This document shows positions 1 through 7,388 of a DNA stretch of 64,000 nt, piece by piece. Under the pieces are notes generated by a model that did no database searches, was not told where the DNA came from, and was given only the letters and a program-made list of their open reading frames with translations. Each line of letters begins with the position of its first letter. The stretch's first letter is position 1. The DNA lies in contig NZ_BOMS01000058.1 of assembly GCF_016862315.1 (NCBI RefSeq), positions 1 through 64,000 of the forward strand, written 5' to 3'. Position numbers and translations under genes: made by a program. The stretch is from Actinoplanes palleronii. Its GTDB lineage: Bacteria > Actinomycetota > Actinomycetes > Mycobacteriales > Micromonosporaceae.

Positions 1-72
1 TCGCCGGCCGCAGGGTGGTTCGAGGGGCGACCATCCGGCGATCATCGTGCTCGACGCTCCCCGGGCAGACAC
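1..72 (-). CDS. Possible gene start running off the left edge
   Basis: A GTG at 72-70 on the minus strand is preceded, at a spacing of 8 bases, by a strong Shine-Dalgarno sequence (AGGAGG, complement of 81-86). The frame stays open to the window edge for 24 codons, and third positions are mostly G or C as expected for a real gene here. Too little is visible to name a product. It could equally be a chance reading frame. Confidence 0.3.
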   Translation of the reverse strand, partial: MSARGASSTMIAGWSPLEPPCGRR

Positions 73-427
73 CGTGTTCACCTCCTCGGCCGGGGTTGGC
101 GATCGCGCCCACCGCCGGCCCCGGCCGGCGAGACGAACCGTGACCCGACGCGAGTGCCGCCTGGCAAGCCAGCCCCGACCACCGAACACCGGAACCCCAC
201 CGGCTGGCTCCCAGGGGTGTGACCGGGCCGCGGAGACACCCCTGGAAACCAGCCGCCCGGGCCGCGCGCCGCCCGGGCCGCGCGCCGCCCGGGCCGCGTG
301 CCGCGAGCCGTGCGCCGCGAGCTGCAAACCGCGCGAGCTGCGGACCTCCGGTCGTGCCGTGCCGCTGTCGCGCCGCGCTATTCCGCGCCGAACCGGGCCA
401 TGTCGAGCCCGGCCGGGTCTGGCTGGG
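73..427. other. Intergenic region with one palindromic repeat
   Basis: This is a GC-rich gap between the possible edge gene and the hydrolase. It holds one copy of the 53-bp palindrome family (202-254) followed by a low-complexity stretch of GCCGCGC/GGGCC-type words (about 255-330). Plus-strand frames crossing it have poor third-position bias and look non-coding. Confidence 0.6.
202..254. repeat. 53-bp intergenic palindrome, copy A
   Basis: The outer arms GGCTGG (202-207) and CCAGCC (249-254) enclose inner arms CAGGGGTGT (212-220) and ACACCCCTG (236-244), which are perfect reverse complements. The same architecture and length recur nine more times in this window. It lies just beyond the 3' end of the hydrolase gene. 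Confidence 0.85.
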
Positions 428-1240
428 TCAGGTCAGGTGGCGGGTGAAGAAGTGGGTGGCGTCCTCGGTCTCCGCGCGCGGAACCTCCCCGTGATCACCC
501 GGGTTCGCGTGCAGGGTCTTCTCCGCAGAGCCCAGCGCGTCGAACAACGCCAGCGCCTCCTCCCGAGGCACCAACCGGTCATGCCACTGCACCAGGAACT
601 GCACCGGCACAGCAACCCGCCCCGCCACCTCAGCCAACCCGCCCAAACCAGCCACCCCAGGCGCGCCACCCGCGCCCGGCGCGCCGACCGCTCCGGGCGC
701 GCCACCCGCGCCACCCGCGCCACCCGCGCCGCCTGGGATCGGGACCCCGGCCAGGCCGAGGACCGCTGCCCGCACCCGGCTGTCGGCGGCCACGAACGGC
801 AGGCCCAGACCGCACCCCATCGACACCCCGCGGTACCCGACCGGGCCTTCCCCGACGTACCGGAGAAGCTCGGTGACCACCGCCTGCCATTCCGGCACCG
901 ACTGTCGTGCCAGCTCGGCGTGCAGGGCCGCGAAGCGCGCCGCGACGTCCTCACCCGCCTGCATCGCGGCCCGGTTCTCCGCGGCGACCCGGACGAAGTC
1001 GGCGCTCTTCGGACGGTCGCCGTGATGCGGGGCGTCGACCGCGACCACCGCGAACCCGGCGGCCACGAACCGCCGCGCGGGACCGGTCACGCCCGGAGCC
1101 AGCTTGTGCTGGCCACCGCCGTGTCCGAGGACGATCAGCGGCCAGGGCCCGGGTACGTGCCCCGGAGTCCACAGCACACCGGGGATGTCGTAGAGAGTGA
1201 ACGATGCGCCGTCGGCGGACATCGGGGAGGTGAAACGCAT
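428..1240 (-). CDS. Alpha/beta hydrolase (dienelactone hydrolase/acyl esterase type) with a glycine-rich insert
   Basis: This 270-residue cytoplasmic hydrolase has no signal peptide. The oxyanion-hole motif HGGGQH is near residue 40, the nucleophile elbow G-V-S-M-G near residue 140, a likely acid Asp in QWHDRLVP near residue 220, and a His in GDHGEV near 248. This is the usual Ser-Asp-His order of the fold. Between the elbow and the acid, residues about 168-199 are almost only Gly, Ala, Pro and Val, built on 9-bp DNA repeats, which is unusual for the family. An imperfect CebR-like site lies 22 bases upstream (1262-1275), so a role in releasing acyl groups from plant polymers is possible but unproven. 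The exact substrate is unknown. Confidence 0.85.
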   Translation of the reverse strand: MRFTSPMSADGASFTLYDIPGVLWTPGHVPGPWPLIVLGHGGGQHKLAPGVTGPARRFVAAGFAVVAVDAPHHGDRPKSADFVRVAAENRAAMQAGEDVAARFAALHAELARQSVPEWQAVVTELLRYVGEGPVGYRGVSMGCGLGLPFVAADSRVRAAVLGLAGVPIPGGAGGAGGAGGAPGAVGAPGAGGAPGVAGLGGLAEVAGRVAVPVQFLVQWHDRLVPREEALALFDALGSAEKTLHANPGDHGEVPRAETEDATHFFTRHLT

Positions 1241-1261
1241 GGCTGAGCCTTTCGGGTGCCT

Positions 1262-1275
1262 TGCGAGCGCTCCCT
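1262..1275. promoter_or_regulatory. Imperfect CebR/CelR-like operator
   Basis: TGCGAGCGCTCCCT matches the actinobacterial cellulose-utilisation operator TGGGAGCGCTCCCA at 12 of 14 positions. It sits immediately upstream of the hydrolase start. The 8-base core alone would be expected a few times by chance in 64 kb of this composition, so the position is the main support. Confidence 0.35.
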
Positions 1276-1365
1276 AGGCCGTGCGGGAGAGGGAGGCCCG
1301 AGCAGTCACAACGTTGATCGGTCTCACCTCCTCGTTCCGCAGTGGTGCACAGCGCGCCGAAGTTA

Positions 1366-1713
1366 TCACACCACAGGGCGGTCCTTCCTCGGGAGCGCGG
1401 CGACGATCGTGTCGTAGGAGGCGTCGACGGCTTCCAGGAGCTCGTCGTCCGGGATGGCGCCGGTCAGCCGCAGCGTGTTCCACCCGTGCCGGCCGATGTA
1501 GGCGCTCGCCGTGGCGTCCTCCGGGAACCGGGTCAGCCACTCGTCGGCCTGGTCGCGCCCCTTGCCGCACTTCACCCCGACGGTCGTGCCGGTGCTGCCG
1601 AGGAACGCGAAGATCTTCGGGCCGACCTTGACCACGGTGTCGTTCTCCCACGGCTGGTCCGGCCAGGCGCCGGGCTTGGCGAGACAGTGCTTCAGCAGTT
1701 CATCCCCGTCCAT
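1366..1713 (-). CDS. MmcQ/YjbR family protein
   Basis: This 115-residue protein has the MmcQ/YjbR (DUF419) pattern: an N-terminal helix with CLAKPGAWPDQPWEND, a central VKVGPKIFAFLG strand pair, then a W-N-T-L-R-L segment and a final helix ending the double-wing fold. Full length for the family is about 110-120 residues. The family has a CyaY-like fold and is annotated as putative DNA binding; no reaction is known. It is transcribed away from the sulfotransferase at 1807, leaving a 93-base divergent gap. Confidence 0.85.
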   Translation of the reverse strand: MDGDELLKHCLAKPGAWPDQPWENDTVVKVGPKIFAFLGSTGTTVGVKCGKGRDQADEWLTRFPEDATASAYIGRHGWNTLRLTGAIPDDELLEAVDASYDTIVAALPRKDRPVV

Positions 1714-1806
1714 GGTTCCGGCTTACGCCATCCGGGCGGCCGAGGCAACCCGACCAACCTCGCAAAAGGTCGAAAACCTAACAAGAAATACTTTACCGTT
1801 GGTTTC

Positions 1807-2817
1807 ATGAGCAGTGACCGCCCGATCTTCGTCGTCGGTTGCCCACGCTCCGGCACCACGATGCTGCAGCTCATGCTGCACGCGCACCCGCGGATCGCGT
1901 TGCCGCCGGAGAGCCGGTTCCTGCTCACCGCGTACCGGCGGCGGCACGAGTTCGGCGACCTGCGCGATCCGGCCCGGCACGCCGCCCTGGCGCGGTCGAT
2001 CGTGAACTCGCCGCAGTTCGAGGACCTCGGCCTGGACCGGGCGGAGACGATCGCGGCGATCACCGCGGCGCCGCCGACGCTCGGGTCCGCGGTGGGCACG
2101 GTTTTTCAGCGGTACGCGGAGCGGTTCGGCAAACCGCGCTGGGGCGACAAACGTCCCGCCTACCTGCGGCACCTGCCGGTGATCCGGCGGCTCTTCCCGG
2201 ACGCCCAGATCATCACGATCATGCGCGACGGCCGGGACTGTGTGGCCTCGCTGAAGGACACCCCGTGGCCGCCGCACGACCTGGCCACGATGATCGACCA
2301 CTGGGCCCGGTCGGCCGACGCCGCGCTGACCGCCGCCCGCCGTTACCCGGCCGACGTGCACCACCAGATCCGGTACGAGGACCTGGTCGCCGACCCGGAG
2401 CACCACCTGCGCGCGATCTGCCGGTTCCTCGGCGAGGAGTACGACCCGGCCATGACCCACCCGTGCGAGCAGGCCCGCGAGGTGGTCCCGGAGTACAAGA
2501 CCTGGCACAGCCTGACCCGCGAGCAGGTCACCGCGGCCCGGGTGAGCAGCTGGCAGACCCGGCTCGACGAGGCCGAGGTGCGCCGCTGCGAGGCGGTCTT
2601 CGGCGACCGGCTGGCCCGGTTCGGCTACCAGGCGAGTGCGGTCCCGCGATCCACCCCGGCGGTCCGCGCCACCCGGGCCTGGCTCGGGCTGCGGCACCGG
2701 CTGACCCCGGCCCGGATGGTCGCCGAGGACTGCTGGGGCGCGCTGCGGTCCGGCAGCCGCGGCCCGGCCCTGGCCGCCCGCCTCACCACCGCCGAACGCG
2801 CCTACGACCGATCCTGA
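1807..2817 (+). CDS. Sulfotransferase family protein, paralogue 1
   Basis: This 336-residue protein has the P-loop-like PAPS-binding motif CPRSGTTML near residue 12 and the 3'-phosphate motif IMRDGRDCVASL near residue 140, typical of sulfotransferases that use 3'-phosphoadenosine-5'-phosphosulfate. The acceptor is unknown. It is closely similar along nearly its whole length to the gene at 41437, including the N-terminal SSDRPIFVVGCPRSGTT block and the EYKTWH block. The ATG aligns with the start chosen for the paralogue. No Shine-Dalgarno is evident in the AT-richer stretch before the start, so a leaderless or weakly initiated transcript is possible. Confidence 0.88.
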   Translation: MSSDRPIFVVGCPRSGTTMLQLMLHAHPRIALPPESRFLLTAYRRRHEFGDLRDPARHAALARSIVNSPQFEDLGLDRAETIAAITAAPPTLGSAVGTVFQRYAERFGKPRWGDKRPAYLRHLPVIRRLFPDAQIITIMRDGRDCVASLKDTPWPPHDLATMIDHWARSADAALTAARRYPADVHHQIRYEDLVADPEHHLRAICRFLGEEYDPAMTHPCEQAREVVPEYKTWHSLTREQVTAARVSSWQTRLDEAEVRRCEAVFGDRLARFGYQASAVPRSTPAVRATRAWLGLRHRLTPARMVAEDCWGALRSGSRGPALAARLTTAERAYDRS

Positions 2818-2929
2818 CCGCCGGTCGTCCGGCTCACCACTGCCGGACGCGCCCGCGTCCGATCCTGATCGCCGAGGCACCCGCCGAAATCCGGTTGCCG
2901 GGCGGGGCCGGGTCGTGGAGGGTCACCGG

Positions 2930-3826
2930 GTGACCGACGCGCCGGAAGTGTCCCGATCATCGCTGCCGATCCGCCCGCCGATCCCGGCCGAGCTGGTGGA
3001 ACGGCTGATCGCCGAGCAGTTCCCGCGCTGGGCCGCGCTGCCGGTCCGCCCGATCGCGACGCCGGGCTGGGACAACCGGACGTTCCGGCTGGGCGACGAC
3101 ATGCTGGTGCGGCTGCCGAGCGCCGCCGAATACGCCGGCGCGGTCGCCAAGGAGCAGCGCTGGCTGCCGGTGCTCGCCGGACATCTGCCGCTGCCGATCC
3201 CGGTCCCCCTCGCCGAGGGTGCGCCGGGTGAGATCTTCGCGCACCCGTGGTCGGTCTACCGCTGGCTCGACGGTGAGCCGGCCACCACCGCGCCGATCGC
3301 GGATCCGGTCGCGTTCGCTGTCGCGCTCGCCGACTTCCTGCTGGCGCTGGCCGCCGTCGACCCGGCCGGTGGCCCGCCGCCGGGCCTGCACAACTGGTAC
3401 CGCGGCGGTCCACTGTCGACCTACGACGGCCAGATGCGCGCGGCCGCCGCCGAGCTCCCGGACCGCGACGCGCTCCTGGCGATCTGGACCGAAGCCCGGG
3501 CTGCGGCGTGGTCCGGCAAGCCGGTCTGGTTTCATGGCGATGTCGCCTCGGGAAACCTTCTGGTACGCGGCGGAGCACTCGCGGCAGTGATCGATTTCGG
3601 TACGTGCGGCGTCGGCGACCCGGCGTGCGACCTCGCCGTGGCGTGGACGCTGCTCACCCCGCCCGCCCGCCGGGCGTTCCGCGCCCGCCTGGCCGTCGAC
3701 GACGCCACGTGGTCCCGGGGCCGCGGCTGGGCCCTGTGGAAAGCAGCCATCCTGTGTGCCGACGGCGGCCCGGACGCCCCGGCGGCCCGCCAGGTCCTCA
3801 CCCAGCTCCACGCCGAGAGCCGCTAG
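2930..3826 (+). CDS. Aminoglycoside phosphotransferase (APH) family kinase
   Basis: This 298-residue soluble protein has the protein-kinase-like APH fold. The Brenner motif WFHGDVASGNLL near residue 200 gives the catalytic Asp and the metal-binding Asn, and VIDFGTCGVGDPACDLA supplies the DFG-like Asp. The start is the GTG at 2930 because GGAGGG lies 7 bases ahead; an in-frame GTG at 2915 would place that motif inside the gene. The family includes antibiotic kinases, but also homoserine, fructosamine and macrolide kinases. Nothing here fixes the substrate, so resistance should not be assumed. Confidence 0.85.
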   Translation: MTDAPEVSRSSLPIRPPIPAELVERLIAEQFPRWAALPVRPIATPGWDNRTFRLGDDMLVRLPSAAEYAGAVAKEQRWLPVLAGHLPLPIPVPLAEGAPGEIFAHPWSVYRWLDGEPATTAPIADPVAFAVALADFLLALAAVDPAGGPPPGLHNWYRGGPLSTYDGQMRAAAAELPDRDALLAIWTEARAAAWSGKPVWFHGDVASGNLLVRGGALAAVIDFGTCGVGDPACDLAVAWTLLTPPARRAFRARLAVDDATWSRGRGWALWKAAILCADGGPDAPAARQVLTQLHAESR

Positions 3827-3846
3827 AGGCCGCCGGCGGCCAGGCC

Positions 3847-3895
3847 GGCTGTCAGGGGTGTCTCAAGGGCTCGGAGGCACCCCCGAGAGCCAGCC
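3847..3895. repeat. 53-bp intergenic palindrome, copy B (shortened)
   Basis: The left arm reads GGCTG-TCAGGGGTGTCTC and the right arm GAGGCACCCCCGAGAGCCAGCC. It lacks four bases present in the other copies, giving 49 bp. Confidence 0.8.
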
Positions 3896-3921
3896 GGCGG
3901 CCGTTGGCCGCTCACGGTCCT

Positions 3922-3974
3922 GGCTGGTTGCCGGGGGTGTCTCAGCAGCTTGGAGGCACCCCTGAGAGCCAGCC
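3922..3974. repeat. 53-bp intergenic palindrome, copy C
   Basis: GGCTGG at 3922 and CCAGCC ending at 3974 flank GGGGGTGTCTC and GGAGGCACCCC. The upstream flank (GGCGGCCGTTG...GGTCCT) is repeated before copy D, so C and D form a direct tandem. Confidence 0.85.
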
Positions 3975-3999
3975 GGCGGCCGTTGCCGCTGGCGGTCCT

Positions 4000-4052
4000 G
4001 GCTGGTTGTCAGGGGTGTCTCCGGGGGTTCGAGGCACCCCTGAGGGCCAGCC
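4000..4052. repeat. 53-bp intergenic palindrome, copy D
   Basis: The arms are GGCTGGTTGTCAGGGGTG and CACCCCTGAGGGCCAGCC. It is the second unit of the tandem with copy C and is followed by the 78-bp companion element. Confidence 0.85.
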
Positions 4053-4143
4053 GAGGTCGGGGGGCGCGCTGCGGTCCGGAGTGGCAGCGGTCGTGCGCGG
4101 TGAGCCGCGCGGACCAGCGCGCGCGGCGGATGCCCCGGGTGCT

Positions 4144-4221
4144 GCGGTGTCGCGGTCGCCTCACGGGCGGGACTCGGCTCGTAGCCTGCGGACGGGCGCT
4201 GGAGTAGTCGTACCGGAAAAG
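4144..4221. repeat. 78-bp companion element, copy 1
   Basis: This stretch matches 37226-37303 over the same 78-base length, with an almost unbroken core TCGCCTCACGGGCGGGACTC and a shared end GTACCG-AAAAG. Both copies lie downstream of a 53-bp palindrome. It ends 2 bases before the 3' end of the minus-strand SRPBCC gene. Confidence 0.75.
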
Positions 4222-4223
4222 GG

Positions 4224-4856
4224 TTAAGCGGCACCCGTGTAGGCGGCGAACGTGGCGGCGGCCCGCTTCTCGGCCGTGACGGGATCGGTGCCGGCGGCGA
4301 CGTCGGCGGCCGCCCACGCGTCGCTGCTCTCCTTCATGAACCGCTTGCCGTCGGCGGAGGCCATCCAGGCCATGATCGCCTCGGTGTCGCGCGGCGCGTC
4401 CGGGGCGGCGAGGTGCAGGGCCAGGCCGAGCAGGCCGGAGTCCCAGCCGACGCCGACCGCGCCCGGGCCGAACTGGTCCCAGTGGTCGTCGACGTGCGCG
4501 GTGTGCTCGAGCTCGAAGCGGCTGCGGCCGTCGCCCTCCGCGGTCAGCCGGACCTCGACCCAGCTGACCTGGCCGCCGAACTCCCAGGTCGCGGCGAACG
4601 AGTGCGGCTGCTCGCAGCGGGTGATGGTGCCACCGGCGTTGCCCTCGAACTGGAACGTGCCGCCCTCGTGCAGCTCGCCGGAGATCGGCAGGAACCAGCG
4701 TGCGATCCGGTCGGCCCGGGTGACCACCTCCCACAGGTCGGCGAGGTCGGTGTCGTAGGCCTGGCTGATGGTCAGCACGCGGGCGTCGCCGGCCTCGAGG
4801 GTCCGGTCGCCGAGGGTGCGCCGGACGCTGCTGATCTGCTCGGTCACGTTGATCAT
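4224..4856 (-). CDS. SRPBCC (AHSA1-like) domain protein
   Basis: This 210-residue protein has the AHSA1/START-like core: ISQAYDTDLADLWEVVTRADRIARWF near the N terminus, then alternating strands (GGTFQFEGNAGGTI, SWVEVRLTAEGDGRSRFELEHTAH) and a final long helix region. The ATG at 4856 shares one base with the stop of the upstream ArsR gene (TGATG), which indicates translational coupling. ArsR-SRPBCC pairs are common in actinobacteria, and the regulator is usually taken to control the pair. The ligand is unknown. Longer versions of this frame reach back into the ArsR gene and are unlikely. Confidence 0.85.
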   Translation of the reverse strand: MINVTEQISSVRRTLGDRTLEAGDARVLTISQAYDTDLADLWEVVTRADRIARWFLPISGELHEGGTFQFEGNAGGTITRCEQPHSFAATWEFGGQVSWVEVRLTAEGDGRSRFELEHTAHVDDHWDQFGPGAVGVGWDSGLLGLALHLAAPDAPRDTEAIMAWMASADGKRFMKESSDAWAAADVAAGTDPVTAEKRAAATFAAYTGAA

Positions 4857-5212
4857 CAAGTGCTCCTGAAATCGTCGGATGCGGCCAGGCGCCGCTCTCG
4901 CTTGCCGCGGGCCACCTCGGTGGCCATCGCGGCCAGGTGCGGCGCCCAGAAGCGGCGGAACCGGCTCAGCCACTCGTCGGCCTCGCGCAGCGCGGTGTCG
5001 TCGACGGCGTAGAGCCGGCGGGACCCGGAGGGTCGGACGGTGGCGAAGCCGTTGTCACGCAGCACCTTCAGGTGTTGCGAGACCGCCGGCTGGGAGATGC
5101 CGAACTCGGCGTGGATCACCGTGGTGATGGCGCCGGAGGACTGCTCGCCGTCGGCGAGCAGCTCCAGGATCCGGCGCCGGACCGGATCGCCGAGGACATC
5201 GAACGCGTGCAC
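4856..5212 (-). CDS. ArsR-family transcriptional regulator
   Basis: This 118-residue winged-helix protein has an FDVLGDPVRRRILELLADGEQ N terminus and the recognition helix ISQPAVSQHLKVLRDNGF near residues 40-56. Metal-binding cysteine motifs (CxC) are absent, so it belongs to the non-metal ArsR group that accompanies SRPBCC proteins. The GTG start at 5212 follows a short leader containing the palindrome CTTATATAAG (5235-5244), a plausible promoter and autoregulatory site. Confidence 0.88.
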   Translation of the reverse strand: MHAFDVLGDPVRRRILELLADGEQSSGAITTVIHAEFGISQPAVSQHLKVLRDNGFATVRPSGSRRLYAVDDTALREADEWLSRFRRFWAPHLAAMATEVARGKRERRLAASDDFRST

Positions 5213-5234
5213 GAGGCCACCTTATCAGGAGCGG

Positions 5235-5244
5235 CTTATATAAG
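5235..5244. promoter_or_regulatory. Palindromic AT-rich site before arsR-type gene
   Basis: CTTATATAAG is a perfect 10-bp palindrome in otherwise GC-rich DNA, 22 bases upstream of the regulator's GTG. It could supply a -10 hexamer (TATAAG on the minus strand) and an operator. Confidence 0.4.
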
Positions 5245-5254
5245 GGAAAGGTTA

Positions 5255-5286
5255 AAGCGGGCCGGGGGTAGGGCCCCGGCCCGCTT
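5255..5286 (-). terminator. Rho-independent-like terminator of the cellulase gene
   Basis: The 13-base arms AAGCGGGCCGGGG and CCCCGGCCCGCTT are perfect reverse complements around a 6-base loop. They lie 30 bases past the cellulase stop. On the minus strand the stem is followed by a T-containing tail (TTTAACCTTT). Confidence 0.75.
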
Positions 5287-5315
5287 CAGATGACCCACAC
5301 GCAGGGGAGCGCGGG

Positions 5316-6797
5316 TCAGAAGTCGTCGGCGGTGCGGATCCTCGACCGGATCAGCTGGCCCGACTCGGTCAGCACGCCGGTGCCGGAGAACGTCCCGGCC
5401 GAGCAGGCGCCCGGCTTGAGGATCGAGCTGCCCTCGCTCTTGTCGGCGAAGTTCCAGTTGGCGTAGCTGATCTTCAGCTTGTCCAGCAGGTCGATCCAGG
5501 TGTTGGTGCTGGCCGTGTCGACGGCGCCGTCACCGCTCGCGCTGACCGTGCCGAACTCGGTGACGAACAGCGGCAGCGACGCGGCCGCCTTGGTCACCTC
5601 GGCGCGGTAGTTGTCCTGGTGGGAGGCGGCGTAGAAGTGGAACGCGTACATGATGTTGGAGGCGTTCACCGGGTTGCTGACGATCTCGGCGGACGAGGCG
5701 CCGTCCGAGACGCCCAGCGAGGACCAGCCGCGGGTGCCGACCACCACGACGCCGTCCGGGTCGTTCGCCCGGATCACCGGGATGACCTGCTCGGCGTAGT
5801 TCTTGATGGTGGCCCAGCTGACGCCGTTCGGCTCGTTGGCGATCTCGTAGATCACGTTCTTCTTGCCGGCGTTGCGGGCGGCGACCTTGGCGAAGAACTC
5901 CTTGGCCCGGGTGAGGTTGAAGCTCGGGTCGCCGGGGTTGAGGATGTGGAAGTCGATCAGGGCGTACATGCCACGGGCCTCGGCCATGTCGACCAGGCTG
6001 TTCACCTTGGTGGTGAGGCCGGTCGGGTCGGACTCGTAGCCGCCCTCCTGGACGTACATGGCGATCCGGAACAGGTCGGCGTTCCAGTCGGTGGCCAGCG
6101 CGTCCAGGGCCGAGCCGGTGTAGCAGCTCGGGAACCAGTGGATGCCGTGGCTGCTCACGCCGCGCAGCTGGATCTTCTTGCCGGACTCGTTGCAGAGGTT
6201 CGTGCCGCAGACCTTGACCTGGCCGTTGAGGGCGAGCGGGGTGCTGCCCGCCTTCGTCGGCGTCGGTGATGCGGTGACGGTGGGGGAAGCCGTCGTCGGC
6301 TTGGGGGCGGCCGACGAGGTCGTCGGGGCCACGGTCGGAGCACTTGTCGTGGGTGCGGTGGTCGCTGCCTTGGTCGGCGAGCTGGTCGCCGACGGGGTGC
6401 CGGTCAGGCCGGTGCAGGCCTGGCCGTTGACCGTGCAGGAGGTCGGGCGGCCGGTGCCGTTGACGATGAAGCCGAAGCTGGTGGAGGCGCCGCCGGCGAT
6501 CGAGGCGTTCCAACCGGCCGGAGTGAACGTGAACTTCTGGCCGGCAGCGGCTAGAGTCGCGTTCCAGGACTGGCCGACCGTCGACCCGGCCGGGAGCGTG
6601 AGCTCGACCTTCCAGGTGGAGATCTTCGCCGACGCCGGGTTGCTGACCGAGACCTCACCCTGGTACCCCGAGTTCCACGAGTTCGTCACCGTGAACGAGG
6701 CGGCCTCCGCGCTGGCCGGCAGCGCGAAGAACGCCACCGTCGACACGGTGGCCACGGCGAGAGCCGAGGCCAGGACGAGCTTGAGTGTGCGTTTCAA
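5316..6797 (-). CDS. Secreted CBM2-GH5 endo-beta-1,4-glucanase (cellulase)
   Basis: This 493-residue secreted enzyme starts at TTG 6797, preceded by AAGGTGA; the longer frame would contain that ribosome site. Residues 1-33 are a signal peptide (KRTLKLVLASALAVATVS...ASAEA). Residues about 34-132 are a family 2 cellulose-binding module ending with the paired Cys of SCTVNGQACTG. A Thr/Pro/Ser linker follows to about 190. The rest is a GH5 barrel with the proton donor in YEIANEPN and the nucleophile in LFVTEFGT. It should cleave internal beta-1,4-glucan bonds outside the cell. A perfect CebR/CelR operator lies 31 bases upstream, predicting induction by cello-oligosaccharides. Confidence 0.93.
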   Translation of the reverse strand: MKRTLKLVLASALAVATVSTVAFFALPASAEAASFTVTNSWNSGYQGEVSVSNPASAKISTWKVELTLPAGSTVGQSWNATLAAAGQKFTFTPAGWNASIAGGASTSFGFIVNGTGRPTSCTVNGQACTGLTGTPSATSSPTKAATTAPTTSAPTVAPTTSSAAPKPTTASPTVTASPTPTKAGSTPLALNGQVKVCGTNLCNESGKKIQLRGVSSHGIHWFPSCYTGSALDALATDWNADLFRIAMYVQEGGYESDPTGLTTKVNSLVDMAEARGMYALIDFHILNPGDPSFNLTRAKEFFAKVAARNAGKKNVIYEIANEPNGVSWATIKNYAEQVIPVIRANDPDGVVVVGTRGWSSLGVSDGASSAEIVSNPVNASNIMYAFHFYAASHQDNYRAEVTKAAASLPLFVTEFGTVSASGDGAVDTASTNTWIDLLDKLKISYANWNFADKSEGSSILKPGACSAGTFSGTGVLTESGQLIRSRIRTADDF

Positions 6798-6827
6798 CGC
6801 GGTGTCACCTTCGGGGGGAGGGGAGTT

Positions 6828-6841
6828 TGGGAGCGCTCCCA
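6828..6841. promoter_or_regulatory. CebR/CelR operator
   Basis: TGGGAGCGCTCCCA is a perfect 14-bp palindrome and exactly the published LacI-family CebR/CelR binding sequence of Streptomyces and Thermobifida. It lies just upstream of the cellulase start. The repressor gene is not in this window. Confidence 0.85.
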
Positions 6842-6894
6842 TGGGGGTGACGACTGTAACCCGCCCCTAGGTCCGTGTAAACACCGGGTCAGGA

Positions 6895-7341
6895 TCAATC
6901 ACAACGCCATGGCCTGCGCGGCCGTGGCTGACGCGGTGCCGCGGGCACGGCCGCGGCCGCGTCGGCGAGCGCCGCCGCGGCCACCGTGGCGTCCTTCAGA
7001 TCCGCCGGGTCCCGGCTCGCCTGATGGCGCAGCAGCAGCGCCTGCCACTGCCGCCGCCAGGCGCGTACGGCCAACTCGGTGCCGGGTTCGGCGACGAGCA
7101 CCATGCAGCCGGCCGCGTCCACCAGTGCGTCCCAGTCATCCAGGTCTCCGGAGCCCTCGGCCCGCTCCTGGAGCAGGTCGAACAGCACTCCCCACCCGAT
7201 GACGAGGTCGGGATGGCCCGCCGGGGCCCCGAACAGCAGCCGGTAGATCTCGTCAATGGCGTGCTGGAGGCCGCGGGGGTGACCCGCGTCCGCCGTGTAC
7301 GCCACGACGAGGGCCGTGTGAATGAACTCCTCGTCGCCCAT
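6895..7341 (-). CDS. Hypothetical alpha-helical protein
   Basis: This 148-residue protein is unrecognised. It looks all-helical with Trp/Leu-rich amphipathic segments (IGWGVLFDLLQERAEG, LAVRAWRRQWQALLLRHQ), which resembles TPR or CHAT-associated helical repeats. It ends in an Ala-rich stretch and a basic Pro/Arg tail. The start is placed at ATG 7341 rather than TTG 7347. It lies between the cellulase operator and the ABC importer genes and has no obvious link to either. Confidence 0.65.
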   Translation of the reverse strand: MGDEEFIHTALVVAYTADAGHPRGLQHAIDEIYRLLFGAPAGHPDLVIGWGVLFDLLQERAEGSGDLDDWDALVDAAGCMVLVAEPGTELAVRAWRRQWQALLLRHQASRDPADLKDATVAAAALADAAAAVPAAPRQPRPRRPWRCD

Positions 7342-7388
7342 AGCCAAACGGTAGACGTGGATACGCCCGGGTCAAGCCCTATGTAGAT

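Larger units (their letters stand above)
3827..4223. other. Intergenic repeat cluster
   Basis: This 397-base gap between convergent genes has no credible gene. It carries three consecutive copies of the 53-bp palindrome, the last two with their flanks forming a direct tandem of about 78 bp, followed by one copy of the 78-bp companion element. Frames crossing it show poor coding bias. Confidence 0.8.

Noticed and set aside
1344..1372. Sequence resembling part of the 42.6 kb hairpin repeat (CAGCGCGCCGAA followed by CACACC)
   Set aside because: Only about a dozen bases agree and there is no second arm, so it could be coincidence.
2930..3826. Calling the phosphotransferase an antibiotic-resistance gene
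   Set aside because: Only the general APH kinase motifs are visible; the family phosphorylates many unrelated metabolites and the context gives no resistance link.
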